Source: Bradyrhizobium jicamae (lineage in GTDB: Bacteria; Pseudomonadota; Alphaproteobacteria; Rhizobiales; Xanthobacteraceae). From it: 64,000 bases of DNA. Location: the NCBI RefSeq assembly GCF_018130215.1, contig NZ_JAFCKQ010000001.1:248001-312000 (forward strand), in the 5' to 3' direction. How positions within the stretch are numbered: position 1 is the first letter of the stretch; every line of letters starts with the position of its first letter. Under the pieces are notes generated by a model. That model searched no databases and had not been told where the DNA came from. It saw nothing but the letters and a program-made list of their open reading frames with translations. Both the position numbers and the translations under genes were made by a program. Below, piece after piece: positions 44,119 through 53,609 of the stretch.

Positions 44119-45588
44119 ATGACAGGCCGCCGCCTTTCGGCCGCGCCGGTGCTCCTTTGCGCCGCGCTGACGCTCGGCGCCTGCGGCAATGCCGGCCGGT
44201 TCGAGCAGGCCTTGCCCGCCGCGACGTCCGCCGCGCCGGTGGCGAAGCCGAACCGCGTGGTGCAGCAGACGCCAGCGAGCGAACGCGAGCATGAGCGCAT
44301 CCTGTCCTCCTATGGCGGCGCCTATGACGACCCAAGGCTCGAGGCGCTGATCACCAAAACCGTGGAGCGGCTGGTTGCGGCCTCCGACCGTCCCGACCAG
44401 GCCTACAAGGTGACGATCCTCAATTCCGGCGCGGTCAACGCCTTCGCGCTGCCGACCGGCCAGCTCTATGTCACGCGCGGCCTGATCGCGCTCGCCAGCG
44501 ACACCTCCGAACTGTCCTCGGTGCTCAGCCACGAGATGGCGCATGTGCTGGCCAAGCACGCCGCGATGCGCGAGGACCAGGCGAGGCAGGCGGCGGTGGT
44601 GACGCGCGTCGTCACCGACATGAGCAACGACCCCGATCTCACCGCGCTGGCGCTGGCCAAGACCAAGCTGACCATGGCGAGCTTCTCGCGGCAGCAGGAG
44701 TTCGAGGCCGACGGCATCGGCGTCGGGATCGCCGCCCGCGCGCATTTCGACCCCTATGGCGCCGCACGCTTCCTGACCGCGATGGAGCGCAACGCCGCGC
44801 TCAAGATCGGCAAGAGCGCGCTCGATCCGCGCGTGCAGGACTTCACCTCGTCGCATCCGGCAACGCCGGAGCGCATCGCCAATGCACAGGCGACCGCGCG
44901 GCAATACTCATCGCCCGAGAACAACGAGCGCGACCGCGAGACCTATCTCGCCGCGATCGACAACATCGTCTATGGCGAGGATCCCAGCGAAGGCTTCGTG
45001 CGCGGCCGCCGCTTCCTGCATCCCAAGCTCGGTTTCACCTTCACGGCGCCCGACACCTTCACTCTCGACAACACCGCGCAGGCGGTGATCGGCGTGCGCG
45101 AGGGCGGCAGCCAGGCGATGCGCTTCGACGTGGTGCGGGTGCCGGCCGAGCAGTCGCTCGGTGACTATCTCAATTCCGGCTGGATGGATGGCGTCGACAA
45201 GTCGTCGACCGAGGACATCAACATCAATGGCTTCCCGGCGGCCTCCGCTACCGCGCATGGCGACCAGTGGCAGTTCAAGGTCTACGCGCTGCGCTTCGGC
45301 AGCGACGTCTACCGCTTCATCTTCGCCACCAAGCAGAAGAGCACCGAGAGCGAGCGCAACGCGCGCGAGACCGTCAACTCGTTCCGCCGCCTGACGCTCG
45401 ACGAGATCCAGGCCGCGCGCCCGCTCCGCATCAAGGTGATCAACGTGCAGCCCGGCGACACCGTGGAATCGCTGTCGCATCGCATGGCCGGTGTCGATCA
45501 CCCGGCCGAACGCTTCCGCGTGCTCAACGGCCTCGACGCCCATGCCCAGGTGAAGCCGCGCGACCGCGTCAAGATCGTGGTGGATTAG
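44119..45588 (+). CDS. M48-family lipoprotein metalloprotease with C-terminal LysM-like domain
   Basis: About 489 residues. A lipoprotein signal with lipobox LGAC gives a mature N-terminal Cys. The zinc site is HEMAH (in SSVLSHEMAHVLAKH) with the third ligand probably in FEADGIGV, as in BepA/LoiP-type proteases that control outer-membrane protein quality. The C-terminus, INVQPGDTVESLSHRM to VKPRDRVKIVV, looks like a LysM-related module. I start at ATG 44119 to give a short n-region; ATG 44077 is possible and neither has a good Shine-Dalgarno. Confidence 0.87.
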   Translation: MTGRRLSAAPVLLCAALTLGACGNAGRFEQALPAATSAAPVAKPNRVVQQTPASEREHERILSSYGGAYDDPRLEALITKTVERLVAASDRPDQAYKVTILNSGAVNAFALPTGQLYVTRGLIALASDTSELSSVLSHEMAHVLAKHAAMREDQARQAAVVTRVVTDMSNDPDLTALALAKTKLTMASFSRQQEFEADGIGVGIAARAHFDPYGAARFLTAMERNAALKIGKSALDPRVQDFTSSHPATPERIANAQATARQYSSPENNERDRETYLAAIDNIVYGEDPSEGFVRGRRFLHPKLGFTFTAPDTFTLDNTAQAVIGVREGGSQAMRFDVVRVPAEQSLGDYLNSGWMDGVDKSSTEDININGFPAASATAHGDQWQFKVYALRFGSDVYRFIFATKQKSTESERNARETVNSFRRLTLDEIQAARPLRIKVINVQPGDTVESLSHRMAGVDHPAERFRVLNGLDAHAQVKPRDRVKIVVD

Positions 45589-45603
45589 AGCGCCATCACC
45601 GCC

Positions 45604-45622
45604 GTCGTCCCGGCGGGACGAC
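45604..45622. terminator. Hairpin between convergent M48 and cytochrome c genes
   Basis: GTCGTCCC and GGGACGAC pair perfectly around GGC, in a 58-bp gap between convergent genes. The left half is the first 11 bases of the repeat family at 37966-38066, so this could be a trimmed repeat that now serves as a terminator. Confidence 0.45.
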
Positions 45623-45646
45623 ACGCGGAGGGTGCGGGGCGGCACT

Positions 45647-46048
45647 CTATTTCGCCTTCTCCTTCAGGAAAGCGATGATATCGGCGCGATCCCTGGGATC
45701 GTCGACCTCGTAGAACATCTTGGTCCCGGGAACGAGCTTCTCCGGGCCGGCCAGCCACTTGTCGAGGTTCTCCTCGGTCCACACGATGTTCGAATTCTTC
45801 AGTTCGGCAGAGTAGTCGTAGCCCGGCGCCTTGCCGGCGAGGCGACCGAACACGCCCTTATGCGCCGGGCCGGGACCATTTTCCTGGATCGAATGGCAGA
45901 CGCCGCAGTCGCGGTACAGCGTCGCGCCGCGCGCGGCATCGCCGGCGGCATTCGCCGATGTGACCGCGATCAATGTCGCCGCCGTCGCCACCACGAGGGT
46001 CCCGGCCCGCCACAGTGTGACGTTGCGCACGATAGTCAGAATTGTCAT
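45647..46048 (-). CDS. Class I cytochrome c, periplasmic
   Basis: 133 residues with an N-terminal signal or anchor (GTLVVATAATLIAVTSANA). One haem site CGVCH is about residue 48, and the methionine ligand is in LVPGTKMFYEV near residue 105; the spacing and the final DRADIIAFLKEKAK helix are those of soluble cytochrome c2-type proteins. It is a likely electron carrier to an oxidase or peroxidase. ATG 46048 has AGGAG 9 nt upstream. No haem-protein partner is adjacent. Confidence 0.93.
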   Translation of the reverse strand: MTILTIVRNVTLWRAGTLVVATAATLIAVTSANAAGDAARGATLYRDCGVCHSIQENGPGPAHKGVFGRLAGKAPGYDYSAELKNSNIVWTEENLDKWLAGPEKLVPGTKMFYEVDDPRDRADIIAFLKEKAK

Positions 46049-46254
46049 CGGATGAACTCCTGTTTGCCACGACAACAGGAGTGGTCTTGTGGCCAACCTA
46101 TTCCCTCCCCTTGAGCGCCGCCGCAAAGCGGGCAATCTTGCAGCCGGACGGGAATAATCGCCGTTCCGCGCGATCCAGGATGCAGGCGTGGTGTCTGCGC
46201 CGTGTCAGCGCGGCGGGTTGGAGCACGGGGCAATTGGGTTCGTACCGGTCGGGC

Positions 46255-47043
46255 GTGGTTACGCTGATCTGTCACCGTGCGTGGCTAATCGCTGCGTTCG
46301 CGGTCGCAACGATGGCCGCCGCGCATGCGGAAGGATGCCCGCAGCCGAGCGATGCGATCGCAACCGACCGGCCCGACGTCACCAATTCCAGCATCGTGGT
46401 GCCGGTCGGCAGCTTGCAGAACGAGAACGGCGTCAACCTGACCGGCCGCGACGGCGGCCGCAGCGTCGACGGCACCAACAGCCGCTGGCGGCTCGGCATC
46501 GCGCCCTGCCTCGAGGTGCTTGTCGACCTGCCGAATTATTTCGGCAGCGTGAAGTCGCCGGGAGCGTCGGGCTTTTCCGACGTGGCGCCGGCGATCAAGT
46601 GGCAGGTCAGCCCGCTGCCCGGAAAGATCGATCTCTCCATCACGGCCGGCGTCGCGCTGCCGACCGGTGCCGTCGGAATCGCGGGGCGCGGCGCGCAGCC
46701 CTACATCCAGTTGCCATGGTCATGGGAGCTGCATGACGGCTGGGGCGTCAGCGGCATGTTCACGGAGTTCTTCCGTCCCGCCGAGCTGACGGGCCAGCAC
46801 ATGACAGAGGCCACCTTCGTGCTGGAGCGAAAGCTGACCGAGCGGATCAGCCTGTTCACCGAATATGTCGGCGACTATCCGGACGGGGCGGTGCCGACCC
46901 AATTGATCAATTCCGGCGGCATGTATCAGCTGACACCGACGCAGCAGCTCGACTTCCACGTCGCATTCGGGCTCAACCGCAATTCGCCGAGCTACATCGT
47001 CGGCGTCGGCTATTCGTTCCGGGTCGACGGGTTGTTCCGGTAG
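46255..47043 (+). CDS. Outer-membrane beta-barrel-like protein (MetA-pathway/transporter family)
   Basis: About 262 residues with a signal peptide ending MAAAHA. The mature protein begins with TDRPDVTNSSIVVPVGSLQN and continues as alternating strands typical of small barrels (DVAPAIKWQV, KIDLSITAGVALPTG, ERISLFTEYVG, YQLTPTQQLDFHVAFGLN), ending in an aromatic-rich strand. The ATDRPD opening is characteristic of putative outer-membrane transporters. GTG 46255 gives a normal signal peptide; ATG 46180 is the alternative. It is convergent with the MHS transporter gene, 5 bp apart. Confidence 0.72.
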   Translation: MVTLICHRAWLIAAFAVATMAAAHAEGCPQPSDAIATDRPDVTNSSIVVPVGSLQNENGVNLTGRDGGRSVDGTNSRWRLGIAPCLEVLVDLPNYFGSVKSPGASGFSDVAPAIKWQVSPLPGKIDLSITAGVALPTGAVGIAGRGAQPYIQLPWSWELHDGWGVSGMFTEFFRPAELTGQHMTEATFVLERKLTERISLFTEYVGDYPDGAVPTQLINSGGMYQLTPTQQLDFHVAFGLNRNSPSYIVGVGYSFRVDGLFR

Positions 47044-47048
47044 ACGTG

Positions 47049-48356
47049 TCAGCTCTCCGCCTCGCGCAGGCCGCTGAGCCACAGCGCCAGCAGCGTCCAC
47101 ACCGCGCCCGAGAGCAGATAGCCACCGGCCGAGAGCAACCCGAAATGCGTTGCGAGCAGGAGCGCTGCGAGCGGCGCGAAGCCGGCGCCGAACAGCCAGG
47201 CGAAGTCGGAGGTCAGCGCCGAGGCCGTGTAACGGTAGGTCTGCGCGAAGCTCGAGGCGATCGCACCCGACGACTGGCCGAAGGAGAGCCCGAGCAGGAT
47301 GAAGCCCAGCACCATGTAGACGGACTCGCCGATGGGACCGGCGTCGAGCAGCTGGGGCGCGAAACCGCTATAGACCGCGATCGCGATCGCCGAGCCGATC
47401 AGGAGCGGCTTGCGCCCGACGCGATCGGCGATCATGCCGGAGGCCACGATCGCGGCGACGCCGACCATGGCCCCGATCATCTCGATGATCAGGAAGCGCA
47501 CCGGGCTTTCCTTGGTGAACAGGAACACCCAGGACAACGGAAACACCGTGACCATGTGGAACAGCGCAAAGCTCGCCAGCGGGGCGAAGGCGCCGAGCAG
47601 GATATGGCGGCCCTCCTCCTTCACGGTCTCGCCGACGCGCGTCGGCTGCAGGTCGCGGCTTTCGAACAGCTCCGAATATTCTTCCGTGGCCACGATGCGC
47701 AGCCGCGCGAACAGCGCCACGACGTTGATGGCGAAGGCGACGAAGAACGGGTAGCGCCAGCCCCAGTCGAAGAAGTCGTCGGCCGAGAGGTTGCCGGCGA
47801 AGAAGGCGAACAGTGCGCTGGCCACGATCAGCCCGAGCGGGGCGCCGAGCTGCGGCACCATCGCGTACCAGCCGCGATGTCCGGCCGGCGAATTCATCGC
47901 GAGCAAGGAGGGAAGGCCGTCCCAGGCACCGCCCCAGGCGATGCCCTGCGCGAGACGGGTCGCCGCCAGCAGCCAGATCGCCGCAACGCCGATCGTGTCG
48001 TAGCCGGGCAGGAACGCGATCGCGACCGTGGCGGTGCCGAGCAGGAACAGCGCGATGACGAGCTTGGCGCCCTTGCCGTGGCGGCGGTCGACCGCCATGA
48101 AGATGACGGTGCCGAGCGGGCGCGCGGCGAAGGCGAGCGCGAAGATCCCGAAGGAATACAGCGTTCCGGTCAGCTCGTTGACGAACGGGAACACCAGCTT
48201 GGGGAACACGATCACCGAGGCGATCGCGTAGACGAAGAAGTCGAAGAATTCCGAGGTGCGCCCGATGATGACGCCGATGGCGATTTCGCCGGGTTTCGCC
48301 TGGCCGTGACCTGAAGCCGTCGGGTTGCCGTGAGCCATTGCTGGGGCCTGTGCCAT
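47049..48356 (-). CDS. MFS transporter, metabolite:H+ symporter (MHS) type
   Basis: 435 residues with about twelve membrane helices. GVIIGRTSEFFDFFVYAIAS opens helix 1, and AARPLGTVIFMAVDRRHGKG carries the MFS loop 2-3 motif with the charged turn; a second such loop is MIADRVGRKPLL. The MHS group imports carboxylates, betaines or related solutes with protons. ATG 48356 has AAGGA upstream. It is divergent from cyoA, and a perfect 23-bp palindrome lies between them, 84 bp upstream of this start. Confidence 0.88.
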   Translation of the reverse strand: MAQAPAMAHGNPTASGHGQAKPGEIAIGVIIGRTSEFFDFFVYAIASVIVFPKLVFPFVNELTGTLYSFGIFALAFAARPLGTVIFMAVDRRHGKGAKLVIALFLLGTATVAIAFLPGYDTIGVAAIWLLAATRLAQGIAWGGAWDGLPSLLAMNSPAGHRGWYAMVPQLGAPLGLIVASALFAFFAGNLSADDFFDWGWRYPFFVAFAINVVALFARLRIVATEEYSELFESRDLQPTRVGETVKEEGRHILLGAFAPLASFALFHMVTVFPLSWVFLFTKESPVRFLIIEMIGAMVGVAAIVASGMIADRVGRKPLLIGSAIAIAVYSGFAPQLLDAGPIGESVYMVLGFILLGLSFGQSSGAIASSFAQTYRYTASALTSDFAWLFGAGFAPLAALLLATHFGLLSAGGYLLSGAVWTLLALWLSGLREAES

Positions 48357-48439
48357 CGCGCCGTCCTTGGAAGCTGAGGCCACGGGCAGACTTTGCCACG
48401 TGGTCCACCTTACTGTCTGGTCCTCTATCCCGCACTGCA

Positions 48440-48462
48440 ACATTGGACAAATTGTCCAATGT
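48440..48462. promoter_or_regulatory. Perfect 23-bp palindrome between MHS transporter and cyoA
   Basis: ACATTGGACAA and TTGTCCAATGT arms (11 bp each, no mismatch) around a single A. It sits in the 167-bp divergent promoter region, 61 bp before the cyoA GTG and 84 bp before the transporter ATG. A dyad this long and exact is likely to be a repressor or activator site; the TTGG-N-CCAA core is compatible with several families, including GntR and MarR. Confidence 0.65.
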
Positions 48463-48523
48463 CAACTTTGCTGCATCGCAGCTACCCCTTGGCAGAACTC
48501 ATAAAATTCCAGCGGGGTGAGCC

Positions 48524-49690
48524 GTGCGCGCCTTGAAATTATTGGCCTTATTGCCGTTTGCGGCACTGCTTGCCGGGTGCGACTTCGTCGTCCTGGCTCC
48601 CGCAGGCGACGTCGCCGCCCAGCAGCGCGACCTGGTCATCATCTCGACCGCCCTGATGCTGGTGATCGTGCTGCCGGTGATGGCGCTGACGGTGTTCTTC
48701 GCCTGGCGCTACCGCCAGTCCAACACGCAGGCACCCTACGAGCCGGAATGGGATCACTCCACCCAGCTCGAGCTCGTGATCTGGTCGGCACCGCTCTTGA
48801 TCATCATCTGCCTGGGCGCGCTGACCTGGATGGGCACGCATCTGCTCGATCCCTACCGCACGCTCGGCCGAATCGACACCGGCCGGCCGATCGCGGCCAA
48901 GGACACCCCGCTCAACGTCGAGGTGGTCGCGCTCGACTGGAAGTGGCTGTTCATCTACCCCGACTACGGCGTCGCCACCGTCAACGAGCTCGCCGCTCCC
49001 GTCGATCGCCCGATCCGCTTCCGCACCACGGCATCGTCGGTGATGAACTCCTTCTACATCCCGGCACTGGCCGGCCAGATCTACGCCATGCCCGGCATGG
49101 AGACCAAGCTGCACGCGGTCTCCAACCATGAGGGCACCTTCAGGGGCTTCTCGGCCAATTACAGCGGCGCCGGCTTCTCCGGCATGCACTTCGAATTCAA
49201 GAGCCTGTCGGCCTCCAACTTCGACAAGTGGATCGCCTCCGCCAAGGCCAGCAGCAACATGCTCGGCCGTACCGACTATCTCCAGCTCGAGCGCCCGAGC
49301 GAGAACGTTCCTGTGCGCCTCTACGGCTCGGTCGATCGCGATCTCTACAAGGCGATCCTCAACCTGTGCGTCGAGCCCGGCAAGATGTGCATGAGCGAGA
49401 TGACCGCGATCGACGCCAAGGGCGGCCTGGGGCGCGAGGGTCTCAACAACACGCTGCCGCTCACCTACGACAAATACGCCCGCCGCGGCGCGCCGCTCGG
49501 CAATGAGCCGACCTTCGTCGCCGGCATCTGCTCGATGGACGAGATCAAGGACGCGCCGGCGCGCGAGGTCTTCGCACCGCTGGACATGACGCCGCTGCGC
49601 GGCGTCGGCCTGAAGCGCCCGCCATTCTCACCCGTCCACCCGTCATCGACATCCCTGCTGCTCGGCCAGCGTCCGAAATCAGAGTCCTGA
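48524..49690 (+). CDS. cyoA: Quinol oxidase bo3-type, subunit II
   Basis: 388 residues. A lipoprotein-type signal with LLAGC near residue 19 anchors it; two membrane helices follow ([20 protein letters not shown] and [17 protein letters not shown]). The periplasmic cupredoxin-like domain has [20 protein letters not shown] and [15 protein letters not shown] but no CuA cysteine pair, so it is a quinol rather than cytochrome c oxidase subunit. A C-terminal extension of about 90 residues after the core contains two Cys. The GTG start is 48524. It is first in a seven-gene string. Confidence 0.95.
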   Translation: MRALKLLALLPFAALLAGCDFVVLAPAGDVAAQQRDLVIISTALMLVIVLPVMALTVFFAWRYRQSNTQAPYEPEWDHSTQLELVIWSAPLLIIICLGALTWMGTHLLDPYRTLGRIDTGRPIAAKDTPLNVEVVALDWKWLFIYPDYGVATVNELAAPVDRPIRFRTTASSVMNSFYIPALAGQIYAMPGMETKLHAVSNHEGTFRGFSANYSGAGFSGMHFEFKSLSASNFDKWIASAKASSNMLGRTDYLQLERPSENVPVRLYGSVDRDLYKAILNLCVEPGKMCMSEMTAIDAKGGLGREGLNNTLPLTYDKYARRGAPLGNEPTFVAGICSMDEIKDAPAREVFAPLDMTPLRGVGLKRPPFSPVHPSSTSLLLGQRPKSES

Positions 49691-49700
49691 GGAGGGCCGC

Positions 49701-51710
49701 ATGTTCGACAATCCTGAACTCGTGAAGATGATCTTCGGCCGCCTCAATCTGGACGCCCTGCCGCTGCACGAGCCGATCCTGGTCGGCACTTTCGCGATGG
49801 TCGCCACCGGCGGCCTCGCGCTGTTTGCCATCGTCACCTATTTCCGGCTGTGGACCTATCTGTGGCGCGAGTGGTTCACGTCAGTCGACCACAAGCGCAT
49901 CGGCATCATGTACATGATCCTCGGCATCGTGATGCTGCTGCGCGGCTTCGCCGACGCCCTGATGATGCGCCTGCAGCAGGCGATCGCATTCGGCGGTTCG
50001 GAAGGTTACCTCCCCGCACATCATTACGACCAGGTCTTCACCGCGCACGGCGTGATCATGATCTTCTTCGTGGCGATGCCGCTGGTGACGGGCCTGATGA
50101 ACTACGTCATGCCGCTGCAGATCGGCGCCCGCGACGTCTCGTTCCCGTTCCTCAACAATTTCAGCTTCTGGATGACGGTCGGCGGCGCTGTCCTGGTGAT
50201 GATGTCGCTGTTCATCGGCGAGTTCGCGCGCACCGGATGGCTCGCCTATCCGCCGCTTTCGAACATCGGCTACAGTCCCGACGTCGGCGTCGATTATTAC
50301 ATATGGGGCCTGCAGGTCGCCGGCGTCGGCACGACGCTATCGGGCATCAACCTGATCTGCACCATCGTCAAGCTGCGCGCACCGGGCATGACGATGATGA
50401 GGATGCCCGTCTTCACCTGGACCGCGCTCTGCACCAACGTCCTGATCGTCGCTTCCTTCCCGGTGCTCACTGCGGTCCTGGTGCTGCTGTCGCTCGACCG
50501 CTACGTCGGCACCAACTTCTTCACGAACGACTTCGGCGGCAACCCGATGATGTACGTGAACCTGATCTGGATCTGGGGCCATCCCGAGGTCTACATCCTG
50601 GTGCTGCCGGCCTTCGGCATCTTCTCCGAGGTGACCGCGACTTTCTCCGGCAAACGGCTGTTCGGCTACACCTCGATGGTCTACGCGACCGTCGTCATCA
50701 CCATCCTCTCCTATCTGGTCTGGCTGCACCACTTCTTCACGATGGGCTCCGGCGCCAGCGTGAACTCGTTCTTCGGCATCACCACCATGATCATCTCGAT
50801 CCCGACGGGCGCGAAGATGTTCAACTGGCTGTTCACGATGTACCGCGGCCGCATCCGCTTCGAGCTGCCGATGATGTGGACGGTGGCGTTCATGCTGACC
50901 TTCGTGATCGGCGGCATGACCGGCGTGCTGCTCGCGGTGCCGCCCGCCGACTTCGTGCTGCACAACAGCCTGTTCCTGGTCGCGCATTTCCACAACGTGA
51001 TCATCGGCGGCGTGCTGTTCGGCCTGTTCGCCGGCATCAACTACTGGTTTCCGAAGGCGTTCGGCTTCAGGCTCGATCCGTTCTGGGGCAAGCTGTCGTT
51101 CTGGTTCTGGGTCTCAGGCTTCTACTTCGCCTTCATGCCGCTCTATGTGCTCGGCCTGATGGGCGTCACCCGGCGACTGCGCGTGTTCGACGATCCGTCC
51201 TTGCAGATCTGGTTCGTCATCGCCGCCTTTGGCGCGCTGCTGATCTTCCTCGGCATCATCTCGATGCTGGTGCAGTTCGCAGTCAGCATCCTGCGCCGCG
51301 AGCAACTCAAGGACGTCACCGGCGATCCCTGGAATGCGCGCACCCTGGAATGGGCGACCTCGTCGCCGCCGCCGGCCTACAATTTCGCCTTCACGCCCGT
51401 GGTCTATGACAACGATGCGTGGTGGGACATGAAGCGCCGCGGCTACAGGCGCCCGCTGGCCGGCTTCAGGCCGATCCACATGCCCTCCAACACCGGCACC
51501 GGCATCGTCCTCGCCGGACTTGCCACCGCGATGGGATTCGGCCTGATCTGGTACATCTGGTGGCTCGCCGCCGTCAGCTTCATCGCGCTGCTCGCGGTCG
51601 CGATCGGTCACACCTTCAACTATCACCGCGACTTCGACATCCCGGCGGACCGGGTCGGCCAGGTCGAAGACGCGCGGACGCGCCTTCTCGCTGCGGGAGC
51701 CCAATCATGA
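49701..51710 (+). CDS. cyoB: Quinol oxidase bo3-type, subunit I
   Basis: 669 residues; the catalytic subunit that reduces O2 to water and pumps protons. About fifteen helices. Haem and copper ligands can be seen: [20 protein letters not shown], the [15 protein letters not shown]is-Tyr region with the channel Glu, HHFFTMG, and [11 protein letters not shown]. The long N-terminal segment ([18 protein letters not shown]) and the [16 protein letters not shown] region are typical of CyoB. It overlaps cyoC by four bases (ATGA). Confidence 0.97.
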   Translation: MFDNPELVKMIFGRLNLDALPLHEPILVGTFAMVATGGLALFAIVTYFRLWTYLWREWFTSVDHKRIGIMYMILGIVMLLRGFADALMMRLQQAIAFGGSEGYLPAHHYDQVFTAHGVIMIFFVAMPLVTGLMNYVMPLQIGARDVSFPFLNNFSFWMTVGGAVLVMMSLFIGEFARTGWLAYPPLSNIGYSPDVGVDYYIWGLQVAGVGTTLSGINLICTIVKLRAPGMTMMRMPVFTWTALCTNVLIVASFPVLTAVLVLLSLDRYVGTNFFTNDFGGNPMMYVNLIWIWGHPEVYILVLPAFGIFSEVTATFSGKRLFGYTSMVYATVVITILSYLVWLHHFFTMGSGASVNSFFGITTMIISIPTGAKMFNWLFTMYRGRIRFELPMMWTVAFMLTFVIGGMTGVLLAVPPADFVLHNSLFLVAHFHNVIIGGVLFGLFAGINYWFPKAFGFRLDPFWGKLSFWFWVSGFYFAFMPLYVLGLMGVTRRLRVFDDPSLQIWFVIAAFGALLIFLGIISMLVQFAVSILRREQLKDVTGDPWNARTLEWATSSPPPAYNFAFTPVVYDNDAWWDMKRRGYRRPLAGFRPIHMPSNTGTGIVLAGLATAMGFGLIWYIWWLAAVSFIALLAVAIGHTFNYHRDFDIPADRVGQVEDARTRLLAAGAQS

Positions 51711-52336
51711 CCGTCGCAAACGTTTCCACGCAAGGCTCGGAGCCGGTCTTCCACCTGATCGATGAGCACGCCCACCCGGAAGGCGCCAGCACCATGCTGG
51801 GCTTCTGGATCTACCTGATGAGCGACTGCCTCATCTTCGCGATGCTGTTCGCGACCTTCGGCGTGCTCGGCGGCAATTACGCTGCCGGTCCGTCGCCGAA
51901 GGACCTGTTCGACCTCAAGCTCGTGGCGGTCAACACCACGATGCTGCTGCTCTCCTCGATCACCTATGGCTTCGCGATGCTGACGATGGAGAAATCGCGG
52001 GTCGGGGCGACGCAGGCCTGGCTTGCGATCACCGGGCTGTTCGGCCTCGCCTTCATCGGCATCGAGCTCTCCGAGTTCGCGCACATGATCCATGAGGGCG
52101 CAACGCCGCAGCGCAGCGCCTTCCTGTCGTCCTTCTTCACCCTGGTCGGCACCCACGGCACGCACGTCACCTTCGGCCTGGTCTGGATGGTCACGCTGAT
52201 GGTGCAGGTCGCGCGTTACGGCCTGATCGAGGCCAACCGGCGCCGCTTGATGTGCCTCTCGATGTTCTGGCACTTCCTCGACGTCGTCTGGATCGGCGTC
52301 TTCACCTTCGTCTATCTCCTGGGAATGCTGCGATGA
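51707..52336 (+). CDS. cyoC: Quinol oxidase bo3-type, subunit III
   Basis: 209 residues with five helices. [20 protein letters not shown] opens helix 1, and [20 protein letters not shown] and [20 protein letters not shown] are the conserved later helices with the WHFLDVVW motif. It stabilises subunit I. The ATG overlaps the cyoB stop (ATGA), and its own stop overlaps the cyoD ATG in the same way, pointing to coupled translation. Confidence 0.96.
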   Translation: MTVANVSTQGSEPVFHLIDEHAHPEGASTMLGFWIYLMSDCLIFAMLFATFGVLGGNYAAGPSPKDLFDLKLVAVNTTMLLLSSITYGFAMLTMEKSRVGATQAWLAITGLFGLAFIGIELSEFAHMIHEGATPQRSAFLSSFFTLVGTHGTHVTFGLVWMVTLMVQVARYGLIEANRRRLMCLSMFWHFLDVVWIGVFTFVYLLGMLR

Positions 52337-52707
52337 CCTCAGACACTCACGCCCTGCCCGACCACGACGCCCATGGCGGTGCCGCTCATGGTTCGCTGCA
52401 AAGCTATCTGATCGGCTTCGGCCTCTCTGTCGTCCTCACCGCGATCCCGTTCTGGCTGGTGATGACGGGCGCGATCGCCGACAAGACGGCCACCGGAATC
52501 CTGGTGCTGCTGTTCGCCGCGGTGCAGATCGTCGTGCACATGGTCTACTTCCTGCACATGAACACGCGGTCGGAGAACGGCTGGACCATGATGGCGCTGA
52601 TCTTCACCGTCGTCATGGTGGTGATCGCGCTGACCGGGTCGCTCTGGGTCATGCATCATCTCAACATCAACATGATGCCGATGCACGATATGAGTCAGAT
52701 GCCGTGA
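52333..52707 (+). CDS. cyoD: Quinol oxidase bo3-type, subunit IV
   Basis: 124 residues, three helices (YLIGFGLSVVLTAIPFWLVM, TGILVLLFAAVQIVVHMVYF, and one near the C-terminus) with the FLHMNTRSENGW connector that marks CyoD. It has a His-rich N-terminal tail (DHDAHGGAAHG) and a Met-rich C-terminus (NMMPMHDMSQMP), either of which could bind metal. It overlaps cyoC and the SURF1 gene by four bases each. Confidence 0.95.
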   Translation: MTSDTHALPDHDAHGGAAHGSLQSYLIGFGLSVVLTAIPFWLVMTGAIADKTATGILVLLFAAVQIVVHMVYFLHMNTRSENGWTMMALIFTVVMVVIALTGSLWVMHHLNINMMPMHDMSQMP

Positions 52708-53609
52708 CGACGCGCGGCGACACAGACTCCGCTCCATCTCTCCCGCCTGCGGGGGTGGGAGCGAAGTCCCGACGCGGCCGCAATCTTGCTCTCCGTCGCT
52801 ACATGCTGCTCACGCTCGGCATGCTGGGTGTGGCGATGCTGACCGGGCTCGGCGTCTGGCAGATCCAGCGCCGGACCTGGAAGCTGGCGCTGATCGAGCG
52901 GGTCGAGCAACGCGTCCACGCCGCACCGACGCCACCGCCCGCTCCGTCATCGTGGCCTGCGGTGACGGCCGCCGGCGACGAATACCGGCACGTCACCGTG
53001 AGCGGCACGTTCCTGCACACGGACGAGACGCTGGTGCAGGCCGTGACATCTGATGGTCCCGGGTCCTGGATGTTGACCCCGCTGCGCACCGCCGACGGAA
53101 CCACCATTCTCGTCAATCGCGGCTTCGTTCCATCAGACAGGCGCGATTCCGCGACACGGCGCCAGGGCGATCCGGAGGGGGCGGTAACCGTTACCGGCCT
53201 GCTGCGGATGTCGGAGCCGAAGGGCGCCTTTCTGCGCAGCAACGATCCCGCGGCCGGCCGCTGGTACTCGCGCGACGTCGCTGCAATCGCGGCAACACAC
53301 GGGCTGCCGAAGGTGGCCCCGTTCTTCATCGATGCCGATGCGGCACCCAACGCGGGCGGCATTCCGGTCGGCGGGCTCACGATCGTCCGGTTTCCAAACA
53401 ACCACCTGATTTACGCGCTGACATGGTTCACGCTGGCCATTATGCTGGCGGCTGCGCTCCTGCGCACCATCAGCGGCAGGGGTCGCGCCTGCGCCTCCGA
53501 CCCAAGCTTGGACTCAAGGCGCGCCGCCGTGCGCCGCCTGATCGGCGCAGCACGCAACCTGTCTCGCAACCCAGGCCCAGATGCTCGAGCGCACATCGGA
53601 TCGGCATGA
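52704..53609 (+). CDS. SURF1 family oxidase-assembly protein
   Basis: 301 residues. LLTLGMLGVAMLTGLGVWQI is the first helix followed by QRRTWKLALIERVEQRV, as in SURF1/Shy1; the central periplasmic domain has VTVSGTFLHTDE and GSWMLTPLRTADGTTILVNR, and the second helix lies near residue 245 (LTWFTLAIMLAAALL). SURF1 aids haem insertion into oxidases. The GTG at 52704 overlaps the cyoD stop; residues 9-25 are encoded by DNA that looks like a dispersed repeat, so a later start (ATG 52803) is possible. Confidence 0.9.
   Translation: MTTRGDTDSAPSLPPAGVGAKSRRGRNLALRRYMLLTLGMLGVAMLTGLGVWQIQRRTWKLALIERVEQRVHAAPTPPPAPSSWPAVTAAGDEYRHVTVSGTFLHTDETLVQAVTSDGPGSWMLTPLRTADGTTILVNRGFVPSDRRDSATRRQGDPEGAVTVTGLLRMSEPKGAFLRSNDPAAGRWYSRDVAAIAATHGLPKVAPFFIDADAAPNAGGIPVGGLTIVRFPNNHLIYALTWFTLAIMLAAALLRTISGRGRACASDPSLDSRRAAVRRLIGAARNLSRNPGPDARAHIGSA

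Noticed and set aside
49850..51409. 519-residue plus-strand frame within cyoB
   Set aside because: Alternative frame of subunit I, which has all expected haem and copper ligands in the other frame.
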